In this document: positions 26,851 through 34,560 of the stretch, in pieces
How positions within the stretch are numbered: position 1 is the first letter of the stretch
Layout of the letters: each line of letters starts with the position of its first letter
Assembly: GCF_008632455.1 (NCBI RefSeq)
Contig: NZ_CP043929.1
Span: 1,984,001 to 2,048,000 of the forward strand
Direction: 5' to 3'
Source of the DNA: Methylomonas rhizoryzae
Lineage (GTDB): Bacteria; Pseudomonadota; Gammaproteobacteria; Methylococcales; Methylomonadaceae
Length of the DNA: 64,000 bases
The notes under the pieces: generated by a model
Database searches by the model: none
The model's input: only the letters and a program-made list of their open reading frames with translations
What the model was told of the DNA's origin: nothing
Position numbers and translations under genes: made by a program

Positions 26851-27183
26851 ATGACTAATCCGATAGTTTTTACCGACAGTGCAGCCAGCAAAGTTGCTGG
26901 TTTGATTCAAGAAGAAGGCAACGACAATCTCAAATTGAGAGTTTACATTACGGGTGGGGGATGTTCCGGATTTCAATACGGTTTTACCTTTGATGAAGAG
27001 GTAAACGAAGACGATACGCTTGTTGTCAATGGCGGAGTAACCGTATTAATCGATTCAATGAGCATACAGTACTTGAACGGTGCTGAAATTGATTACAAAG
27101 AGGATCTGTCCGGAGCGCAATTTGTGATTCGAAACCCGAATGCGACCACGACTTGCGGCTGTGGCTCCTCTTTTTCGGCGTAA
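26851..27183 (+). CDS. erpA: Iron-sulfur cluster insertion protein ErpA
   Basis: ErpA is an A-type carrier that delivers [4Fe-4S] or [2Fe-2S] clusters to apo-proteins, for example in isoprenoid synthesis and respiration. The 110-residue protein has the three conserved Cys in GGGCSGFQYGF and TTCGCGSSF and the VLIDSMSIQYLNGAEIDY core. Length and sequence are closer to ErpA than to IscA or SufA. It stands alone, 86 bases after copA, and converges with cheB. Confidence 0.93.
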   Translation: MTNPIVFTDSAASKVAGLIQEEGNDNLKLRVYITGGGCSGFQYGFTFDEEVNEDDTLVVNGGVTVLIDSMSIQYLNGAEIDYKEDLSGAQFVIRNPNATTTCGCGSSFSA

Positions 27184-27330
27184 TCGATTTTACGAAAATC
27201 ATCGTAGGAGCGACGCCCTTGTCACGAATAGCCTTTCGAATCGCGACGGAGCGTTGCTCTCACATCAATGCTTTTGATTGGCTAGGGCGCTTGCCGAGCT
27301 TTCATGCACGTTAGCCCGGCTGTGCTTTAA

Positions 27331-28416
27331 TCAACCGGAGAGATCTTGTTTGCCATAGCTTTCTATGATTCCGGCGATAGAACTTAGCGGTACTTCTCTC
27401 TGAACGGCGCCTAATCTTACAGCTTCTTTGGGCATGCCGTACACAACGCAACTGTGCTCATCCTGACCTACAGTTTGCGCACCGATGTTATACATTTCTT
27501 TCAAGCCGCGAGCACCGTCATCTCCCATGCCTGTCATGATGATGCCGAGTGCGTTTTTTCCGGCCCATTTTGCGACTGAACGAAACAGCACATCTACCGA
27601 TGGTCGATGACGGTTTACCAAAGGACCGTTTTGCACATCAACAATATATTGCGCACCATTGCGTTTTACCGACATATGCTGTCCGCCTGGAGCGATCAAT
27701 GCGCGCCCTGGAATTATCCTGTCTCCGCTTGCGGCCTCTTTTACCTCAATTTCGCATAGTGAATTTAAACGAGCGGAGAAAGCAGCCGTGAATTTTTCAG
27801 GCATGTGTTGAACAATGACGATGCCGGGACAGATACGCGACAAATGTGTGAGTACAACTTCCAGTGCCTGGGTTCCGCCTGTGGAGGTTCCGATAGCCAC
27901 GATTCGATCGGTAGTGGAGGACATTGCTTGTACAGCCTGATAATCATTTGGTTTCGAAACGGGCTGGCTGCGGGCGGAACTCATGGTGAGTGATTTCATT
28001 CGCCGCATATCCGTTAATGATGCTGCTTTGATTGCGTGTATGATGTCGTTGGCTTCGTCCTCTAAAAAGCTTTTTAACCCTGCTTTGGGTTTAGTGACTA
28101 TTCCTACGGCACCTGCTGCGAGCGCTTGTAACGTCGTTTCCGCGCCTTTTTCAGTGAGCGTCGAACAAATAACCACAGGAGTGGGCCGAACCGACATGAT
28201 TTTTTTAAGAAAAGTGATTCCGTCCATACGCGGCATTTCTACGTCGAGAACTACAACGTCAGGCCAGTCTTGGTTCATTTTTGCCATGGCGAATATCGGA
28301 TCCGATACCGCTCCAACGACTTCAATCGCTTCTGTTTTTTCCAACATTTGCGTGAGTACTTGGCGCACAACGGCAGAGTCATCTACTATCAAGGTTCGTA
28401 TTTTCTGTACCGACAT
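27331..28416 (-). CDS. cheB: Chemotaxis protein-glutamate methylesterase CheB
   Basis: CheB removes methyl groups from chemoreceptors and deamidates Gln residues, giving adaptation. The 361-residue protein has a receiver domain with phosphoacceptor D58 (VVVLDVEMPRMDG) and a C-terminal esterase with Ser in IGTSTGGTQALE, His in VQHMPEKFTAAF and Asp in GMGDDGARG. The start at 28416 (MSVQKIRTLIVDDS) is chosen over an upstream start that would overlap cheD. It is the last gene of the che operon. Confidence 0.96.
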   Translation of the reverse strand: MSVQKIRTLIVDDSAVVRQVLTQMLEKTEAIEVVGAVSDPIFAMAKMNQDWPDVVVLDVEMPRMDGITFLKKIMSVRPTPVVICSTLTEKGAETTLQALAAGAVGIVTKPKAGLKSFLEDEANDIIHAIKAASLTDMRRMKSLTMSSARSQPVSKPNDYQAVQAMSSTTDRIVAIGTSTGGTQALEVVLTHLSRICPGIVIVQHMPEKFTAAFSARLNSLCEIEVKEAASGDRIIPGRALIAPGGQHMSVKRNGAQYIVDVQNGPLVNRHRPSVDVLFRSVAKWAGKNALGIIMTGMGDDGARGLKEMYNIGAQTVGQDEHSCVVYGMPKEAVRLGAVQREVPLSSIAGIIESYGKQDLSG

Positions 28417-28424
28417 ATCAAATC

Positions 28425-28925
28425 CTAGTGCATAGCAACATGTTGGAGCCAAACGTATCCACTCCAAACATCGAAAATTACGTTTCGATGGCCGGTACCG
28501 CCCAGGTGAGCGACTTTAATAGTGAATCCATGCTGCCTTAGCAAGCTTTGTCCGGCGGTAATATTTTTGTCAGGCACACTGAGTGTGGGATGTCTTTGGT
28601 GGGATGGGAATTGGTCGCCACCTCCGAATATTTTTACCTCGTAATCGTGCGGCCAGGTACTTGACTTGTCTAGTTCTTGCAGGAACAGCATGATGGCATC
28701 GCTTGCATAGCGTCCATCTAAATCGCTGGAATCTTTGACTAAAGACCGCAGCGGTAGCAGATAATGACACATGCCGCCAATTTGTAAGCGGGGATGCCAC
28801 ATGGTGATGGCTACACATGAGCCTAATAATGTTCGAATTCTCGTTTCCCGGTCTCCGAAATAAAATTCTCCAGGTTGCAAGAAGATATCGATGTAAGATT
28901 CCGGCTTTCGGAATTGAGTATTCAT
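28425..28925 (-). CDS. cheD: Chemoreceptor glutamine deamidase CheD
   Basis: CheD deamidates specific Gln residues of MCPs. The 166-residue protein has the catalytic Cys in LLGSCVAITMW and the catalytic His in GGMCHYLLP, as in the CheD family. The ATG overlaps the cheR stop (ATGA). A gene for CheC, the usual CheD partner in Bacillus, is not present, which is normal for proteobacterial operons. Confidence 0.94.
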   Translation of the reverse strand: MNTQFRKPESYIDIFLQPGEFYFGDRETRIRTLLGSCVAITMWHPRLQIGGMCHYLLPLRSLVKDSSDLDGRYASDAIMLFLQELDKSSTWPHDYEVKIFGGGDQFPSHQRHPTLSVPDKNITAGQSLLRQHGFTIKVAHLGGTGHRNVIFDVWSGYVWLQHVAMH

Positions 28926-29764
28926 GCAGGCTTTTGATAAATCGACGGCGCAATTTGCTGTAAATTAGTTTTCATGCCGCTCAGAGATTCGGAGTGGCTG
29001 ACAATAAAATATCCTCCGGGAATCAAATGATTTTGAATACGGTCGACTAGGTTTTGTTTGGTTGGTACGTCAAAATAGATCATGACGTTTCTTAAAAAAA
29101 TGACGTCAAACAAACCAAGGTCAGGAAGCTTATCTATCAAATTTGCATATAAAAACTTGACATGTTTACACAGGCTTTCTTCAATCAAAAAAAAGCCATC
29201 GAATTCGGCGCTTCCTTTAAGGCAGTATTTTTTTAAAAAGGGTAGTGGGATTTTTTCTGCGGCACATATTGGATAAAGTGCCCGCCGAGCTTTTTCGATA
29301 ATTCTTGTTGAAATATCTGTTCCTATGATTTCCCAGTTTGAATAAGGGCAATGCTCGGAAACTAGCATGGCCAATGTATAAGCTTCTTCTCCGCTTGAAC
29401 TCGCTGCACTCCATAGCCGAAGCGGTTGGCCGGAACTGCGTGTGGGGAAAAAAACAGACTTTAAGAATTCGAAATGTTTTGGTTCTCTAAAAAAATAGGT
29501 TTCATTGGTAGTTAATAGATCTATCATCATAAAACTTTCGTTTTCAAACCCCGGCTTTCCAAGCGAGCGGAAATAATCAGAGTAATTATCAAATCCATAA
29601 TATCGAATACGCTTGTCGAGTCTACCGGAGACTAATGCTTGTTTGCTATCGTTGAGTACAATCCCAGCATGTTTATATAAATAGTCTTTTACCCAAAGAA
29701 ATTCATCTTGTCTTAGGTTTACGCTATTAAAATTTTGATGGCTATGAGAATTAGACGTCACCAT
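28922..29764 (-). CDS. cheR: Chemotaxis protein methyltransferase CheR
   Basis: CheR methylates Glu residues of chemoreceptors with S-adenosylmethionine. The 280-residue protein has the N-terminal helical domain (VLNDSKQALVSGRLDKRIRYYGFDNYSDYF) and the SAM domain with LRLWSAASSSGEEAYTLAML, IGTDIS and DVIFLRNVMIYF. The start at 29764 is an ATG overlapping cheW by 14 bases; a TTG at 29779 gives five more residues. The beta-subdomain that binds receptor C-terminal pentapeptides should be present, which fits the FERF tails of the two large receptors here. Confidence 0.95.
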   Translation of the reverse strand: MVTSNSHSHQNFNSVNLRQDEFLWVKDYLYKHAGIVLNDSKQALVSGRLDKRIRYYGFDNYSDYFRSLGKPGFENESFMMIDLLTTNETYFFREPKHFEFLKSVFFPTRSSGQPLRLWSAASSSGEEAYTLAMLVSEHCPYSNWEIIGTDISTRIIEKARRALYPICAAEKIPLPFLKKYCLKGSAEFDGFFLIEESLCKHVKFLYANLIDKLPDLGLFDVIFLRNVMIYFDVPTKQNLVDRIQNHLIPGGYFIVSHSESLSGMKTNLQQIAPSIYQKPA

Positions 29765-30311
29765 GCATCGTATCGTCAATTATCGTTTTACTAAGATTTG
29801 CCATCTCATCAATTGAGAGAACTCGATTAACATTTAACAATATGACGAAACGCCCGTCACGTTTCGCCATTCCGCTTATAAAATCGGGTCTAATTCCGGT
29901 GCCGAAGCTAGGCGGTGGTTCGATTTCTTGTTGAGGTATTTCGACTACTTCATTGACGGCATCGACGATGATACCGATATCTTGTTGTGCGTTATCATCC
30001 GCAGCGTTAGTTGTTTCAACAATGACTATACCTGTTCGTTTTACTATGTTGGTATTGCCCTTTCCAAAACGTGCTTTTAAGTCAATAACGGGTACCACGC
30101 TACCCCTTAAATTAATGACTCCTCGAATGAAGCTAGGCATCATGGGTACTTCTGTAATATTACCGTAGTCGATAATTTCTTTAATATTTAAAATACCTAA
30201 AGCGTATATTTCTCCGCCAAGAACAAAGGTTAAATATTGGCCGACAGCGGTAGCACGCGGTTCGGAATGCATGGGTAATTGATTACCTGTCGTTGTGGTG
30301 ATTGCAGACAT
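29751..30311 (-). CDS. cheW: Chemotaxis coupling protein CheW
   Basis: CheW links receptors to the kinase CheA. The 186-residue protein is one CheW domain: QYLTFVLGGEIYALGILNIKEII, PSFIRGVINLRGSVVPVIDLKARFG and IGIIVDAVNEVVEIPQQEIEPPP. A ribosome site (GGAG) lies just upstream, 12 bases after the receptor stop codon. It is encoded directly after the poly-HAMP receptor, its likely partner. Confidence 0.96.
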   Translation of the reverse strand: MSAITTTTGNQLPMHSEPRATAVGQYLTFVLGGEIYALGILNIKEIIDYGNITEVPMMPSFIRGVINLRGSVVPVIDLKARFGKGNTNIVKRTGIVIVETTNAADDNAQQDIGIIVDAVNEVVEIPQQEIEPPPSFGTGIRPDFISGMAKRDGRFVILLNVNRVLSIDEMANLSKTIIDDTMHGDV

Positions 30312-30322
30312 TTGTAATCTCC

Positions 30323-33300
30323 TTAAAATCGTTCAAACTTTTTGAGGTCAAATTCTCCATCATAATTTTTTTCAGAAAATTGACGGCTCGCCGATGCTGG
30401 CGTTTTAAAGTTTTCGACACCACGTATCGATTTTTGAGGTGGACGAATTGATAAGTTATTTCCCTGCCCATTCCCAATTTTGAAAAAACTCATCAAACCT
30501 TGCAATTGTTCCGTTTGGCTGGTCATTTGTTCGGCTGTTGCGGCAAGTTCTTCGCTAGCGGATGCATTCTGTTGCGTTATCTGGTTCATTTGATTCATCG
30601 CAGTGTTAACTTGGTTGACTCCAGCTGATTGTTCTTGCGATGCGGCAGCGATTTCTTGAACTAAATCTGATGTTTTTGCAATACTGGGGACGATTTCATC
30701 AAGTAATTTACCCGCTATCTCCGCAGTTTTGACACTGTTTTCAGCTAATTCGCTAATCTCTTGTGCTGCAACCTGACTGCGCTCTGCTAGTTTTCTGACT
30801 TCTGCAGCTACTACAGCAAAACCTTTCCCATGATCGCCCGCACGTGCGGCTTCGATAGCTGCGTTAAGTGCTAACATATTGGTTTGATAGGCAATATCGT
30901 CGATGATTCCAATTTTTGCCGCAATATCTTTCATCGCAGCAACCGTCTGTTTTACCGCGACACCACCTTCATTGGCTTCTTTAGCCGCTTTTCCGGCCAT
31001 TCCATCGGTAATTTTTGCGTTTTCAGCGTTTTGGCTGATGCTGGCGGCCATTTGTTCGACGCTTGCACTGGTTTCCTCGACACTGGCGGCTTGCTCGCTG
31101 GATGATTGAGAAAGCGATTGCGAGGTCGCACTGATTTGTTCGGCAGCATTGCCTAATTGACCTGCGGCGTTTATAACTTCAGAAATGGTTTTAGAAAGCT
31201 TTGATATTGTATTGTTAACAGTCTCTTTAAACTCTCCTAAATTCCCTTTGTAATTTCCATCAATTGTTCGAGTTAAATCGCCTTGTTCCAATCCCATAAT
31301 AACGTCAACCGCTTCATTCAAAGGAAGAATAACGCCGTCTAAGGTGTCGTTTACCCCTTGAACGATTTTTTGATAGTCACCGGAATGTTTGCTGGCGTCA
31401 GCCCTGGTTTGTAAGCGACCTTCCACAGCAGCCTGAGAGAGCATATTGGCATCGGCCACCAAGGCGTTAACCGCGTCTATACAGGTATTGAGGTTATTTT
31501 TGATGACATTGAAATCGCCGTTATAGCTGTCGGTAATTTTCGGCGGAATGGCGCCTTTGGCGATGCGGTCGACATAATCGGCGGCTACGTTCAACGGGCC
31601 GATGACGGCGTCTAAGGTGTTGTTTACGCCCTGAACGATTTTGCGGTAATCGCCTTGATACTGTTGCGCATCAGCGCGGGTGGACAAACGTCCTTCTATG
31701 GCTGCTTGTTCCAAGGCGGCTGCTTCGGCCACCATATTACTAATTGCCTCGATACAGTTATTCAGATTATTTTTGATGGTATTGAAATCGCCGTTATAGC
31801 TGTCGGTAATTTTCGGCGGAATGGCACCCTTGGCGATGCGGTCGACATAGTCGGCGGCTACGTTCAACGGGCCGATGACGGCGTTCAGGGTGTCGTTCAC
31901 GCCTTCGACGATTTTTCTGTAGTCGCCTTGATGGTTGCCGGCGTCGGCACGGGTCGAGAGTTTGCCTTCGACTGCTGCTTGAGACAGCATCACGGCATCG
32001 GCCACCAAGGCGTTAACCGCGTCTATACAAGTATTGAGGTTGTTTTTGATGACATTGAAATCGCCGTTATAGCTGTCGGTAATTTTCGGCGGAATGGCGC
32101 CTTTGGCGATGCGGTCGACATAGTCGGCGGCTACGTTCAACGGGCCGATGACGGCGTCTAAGGTGTTGTTTACGCCCTGAACGATTTTGCGGTAATCGCC
32201 TTGATACTGTTGCGCATCAGCGCGGGTGGACAAACGTCCTTCTATGGCTGCTTGTTCCAAGGCGGCTGCTTCGGCCACCATATTACTAATTGCCTCGATA
32301 CAGTTATTCAGATTATTTTTGATGGTATTGAAATCGCCGTTATAGCTGTCGGTAATTTTCGGCGGAATGGCGCCTTTGGCGATGCGGTCGACATAGTCGG
32401 CGGCTACGTTCAACGGGCCGATGACGGCGTTCAGGGTGTCGTTCACGCCTTCGACGATTTTTCTATAGTCGCCTTGATGGTTGCCGGCGTCGGCACGGGT
32501 CGAGAGTTTGCCTTCGACTGCTGCTTGAGACAGCATCACGGCATCGGCCACCAAGGCGTTAACCGCGTCTATACAGGTATTGAGGTTATTTTTGATGACA
32601 TTGAAATCGCCGTTATAGCTGTCGGTAATTTTCGGCGGAATGGCGCCTTTGGCGATGCGGTCGACATAGTCGGCGGCTACGTTCAACGGGCCGATGACGG
32701 CGTCTAAGGTGTTGTTTACGCCCTGAACGATTTTGCGGTAATCGCCTTGATACTGTTGCGCATCAGCGCGGGTGGACAAACGTCCTTCTATGGCTGCTTG
32801 TTCCAAGGCGGCTGCTTCGGCCACCATATTACTAATTGCCTCGATACAGTTATTCAGATTATTTTTGATGGTATTGAAATCGCCGTTATAGCTGTCGGTA
32901 ATTTTCGGCGGAATGGCACCCTTGGCGATGCGGTCGACATAGTCGGCGGCTACGTTCAACGGGCCGATGACGGCGTTCAGGGTGTCGTTCACGCCTTCGA
33001 CGATTTTTCTGTAGTCGCCTTGATGGTTGCCGGCGTCGGCACGGGTCGAGAGTTTGCCTTCGACTGCTGCTTGAGACAGCATCACGGCATCGGCCACCAA
33101 GGCGTTAACCGCGTCTATACAGGTATTGAGGTTATTTTTGATGACATTGAAATCGCCATTATAGCTGTCAGTAATTTTCGGCGGAATGGCGCCTTTGGCG
33201 ATGCGGTCGACATAATCGGCGGCTACGTTCAACGGGCCGATGACGGCGTTCAGGGTGTCGTTCACGCCTTCGACGATTTTTCTATAGTCGCCTTGATGGT

Positions 33301-34423
33301 TGCCGGCGTCGGCACGGGTCGAGAGTTTGCCTTCGACTGCTGCTTGAGACAGCATCACGGCATCGGCCACCAAGGCGTTAACCGCGTCTATACAGGTATT
33401 GAGGTTATTTTTGATGACATTGAAATCGCCGTTATAGCTGTCGGTAATTTTCGGCGGAATGGCACCCTTGGCGATGCGGTCGACATAGTCGGCGGCTACG
33501 TTTAAAGGCGATATGATTGCGTCCAACATTTGATTGATGCTGGTAGACAAGTGTTGCATATATCCTTCAATGCCGCTTATATCAATTCTATTCTTTAGAA
33601 GACCGTTAATAATATCTTGCGTTATACTTTCCACTTTTTTAATGGCTTTTTCCTCATCGGTTACGTCAAACCATTCCACTGCATATCCGGTAACTTTTCC
33701 TTTATTATTTTTTAGTGGAAATGCAGTCAGCGCGAACGACATATCGAGTACTGATATAGTGGTTTTATAAGGCATTTTATTGACATCAGCAAAGATGTCT
33801 TTTTGTTTGTTCGGATCTTTGTGGTATTGATCTATATTTTGTCCGATAAGATTATTCGGATCGAACCTGGGAAATATCTGTTCCAAAGTTGTTTTGTGGC
33901 GTTTGAGTAAATCAATAACCGCGGGATTGGCATAAGTTATGTTGCGATCTACATCGCAAGTCATGACAGGTACGGTCATTTCTTTAACAATAGAAGCATA
34001 TCTAGCCGTTTCAACTTCCATTTTTTGATACTCGGTAGCCCACCAAAACTCCAACATCGCGCCGGTAAACTCACCGGTATCGCGGACAAAAGGAGTAAGC
34101 GTAAAGTGAAACTTATCCGGGCCTAAGTCGAGTATTTTTGCCCAGCTTTTCCGATTGCGCAGATCTTCGAGGACTGTTAGCGGTATTAGGGAAAAGTTTT
34201 TCAACGAGGTGCCGGCGATTGAGGAAATGTCAAAATTTGGAATATCCGCATCGAACGATGCTTTGAACTTTTTATACAGTTCTATTGCTGCTTTGCTGGC
34301 ATGAGTTGCTATTAAATTGCCATCAAAAAAAATAACTCCGTTGCTACTGTTATCCAGAAATTCATGGAATAAGTCGGCAGCTATGGTCGATTTGCTTTTT
34401 TCAAAAATATTGAGTATGCCCAT
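30323..34423 (-). CDS. Giant soluble poly-HAMP chemoreceptor
   Basis: This 1366-residue methyl-accepting protein lacks any transmembrane segment and should be cytoplasmic. The N-terminus (about residues 10-260) has two PAS-like domains, the second containing VPVMTCDVDRNITYANPAVIDLL and ending WFDVTDEEKA. Residues 306-1033 are eight tandem 91-residue units, each with two HAMP-like halves (PLNVAADYVDRIAKGAI... and QAAVEGKLSTRADA...), followed by one more HAMP-like half and a standard signalling domain with the tip IDDIAYQTNMLALNAAIEAARAGDHGKGF. The tail ends KFERF. Typical receptors have one HAMP; this one has about sixteen or seventeen. A short hairpin covers its ribosome site. It lies between cheA and cheW. 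Confidence 0.93.
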   Translation of the reverse strand: MGILNIFEKSKSTIAADLFHEFLDNSSNGVIFFDGNLIATHASKAAIELYKKFKASFDADIPNFDISSIAGTSLKNFSLIPLTVLEDLRNRKSWAKILDLGPDKFHFTLTPFVRDTGEFTGAMLEFWWATEYQKMEVETARYASIVKEMTVPVMTCDVDRNITYANPAVIDLLKRHKTTLEQIFPRFDPNNLIGQNIDQYHKDPNKQKDIFADVNKMPYKTTISVLDMSFALTAFPLKNNKGKVTGYAVEWFDVTDEEKAIKKVESITQDIINGLLKNRIDISGIEGYMQHLSTSINQMLDAIISPLNVAADYVDRIAKGAIPPKITDSYNGDFNVIKNNLNTCIDAVNALVADAVMLSQAAVEGKLSTRADAGNHQGDYRKIVEGVNDTLNAVIGPLNVAADYVDRIAKGAIPPKITDSYNGDFNVIKNNLNTCIDAVNALVADAVMLSQAAVEGKLSTRADAGNHQGDYRKIVEGVNDTLNAVIGPLNVAADYVDRIAKGAIPPKITDSYNGDFNTIKNNLNNCIEAISNMVAEAAALEQAAIEGRLSTRADAQQYQGDYRKIVQGVNNTLDAVIGPLNVAADYVDRIAKGAIPPKITDSYNGDFNVIKNNLNTCIDAVNALVADAVMLSQAAVEGKLSTRADAGNHQGDYRKIVEGVNDTLNAVIGPLNVAADYVDRIAKGAIPPKITDSYNGDFNTIKNNLNNCIEAISNMVAEAAALEQAAIEGRLSTRADAQQYQGDYRKIVQGVNNTLDAVIGPLNVAADYVDRIAKGAIPPKITDSYNGDFNVIKNNLNTCIDAVNALVADAVMLSQAAVEGKLSTRADAGNHQGDYRKIVEGVNDTLNAVIGPLNVAADYVDRIAKGAIPPKITDSYNGDFNTIKNNLNNCIEAISNMVAEAAALEQAAIEGRLSTRADAQQYQGDYRKIVQGVNNTLDAVIGPLNVAADYVDRIAKGAIPPKITDSYNGDFNVIKNNLNTCIDAVNALVADANMLSQAAVEGRLQTRADASKHSGDYQKIVQGVNDTLDGVILPLNEAVDVIMGLEQGDLTRTIDGNYKGNLGEFKETVNNTISKLSKTISEVINAAGQLGNAAEQISATSQSLSQSSSEQAASVEETSASVEQMAASISQNAENAKITDGMAGKAAKEANEGGVAVKQTVAAMKDIAAKIGIIDDIAYQTNMLALNAAIEAARAGDHGKGFAVVAAEVRKLAERSQVAAQEISELAENSVKTAEIAGKLLDEIVPSIAKTSDLVQEIAAASQEQSAGVNQVNTAMNQMNQITQQNASASEELAATAEQMTSQTEQLQGLMSFFKIGNGQGNNLSIRPPQKSIRGVENFKTPASASRQFSEKNYDGEFDLKKFERF
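31325..33508 (-). repeat. Eight tandem 273-bp HAMP-coding repeats
   Basis: The 2184 bases encode eight in-frame 91-residue units. Two variants alternate: A (DAVNALVADAVMLSQAAVEG, GNHQGDYRKIVEG) and B (EAISNMVAEAAALEQAAIEG, QQYQGDYRKIVQG), in the order A-A-B-A-B-A-B-A' from the N-terminus. The first half of each unit is almost identical in all copies. The A-B pair repeats at 546-base intervals with very few base differences, indicating recent duplication or gene conversion. Confidence 0.95.
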
Positions 34424-34427
34424 AAAA

Positions 34428-34442
34428 CATCCTCCAAGGATG
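34428..34442 (-). promoter_or_regulatory. Hairpin over the ribosome site of the poly-HAMP receptor gene
   Basis: In the mRNA the sequence CATCCT-TGG-AGGATG forms a 6-bp stem with a 3-base loop and includes the GGAGG ribosome site just upstream of the ATG at 34423. It could limit initiation. Confidence 0.45.
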
Positions 34443-34560
34443 AATAGTAAACTTGTTATTGAATGTGTTTCACATTTTCGCCTCTCGTACCGTCATTTCT
34501 CAACTACATGATGTACAAAAGGAGCGTTAAGCCGCAATTTGCTAAATAATGAGCACAGAG

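Noticed and set aside
31655..33505. Three similar long plus-strand open frames within the poly-HAMP gene
   Set aside because: They are antisense shadows of the repeats; their similarity to each other follows from the 546-base repeat of the real gene.
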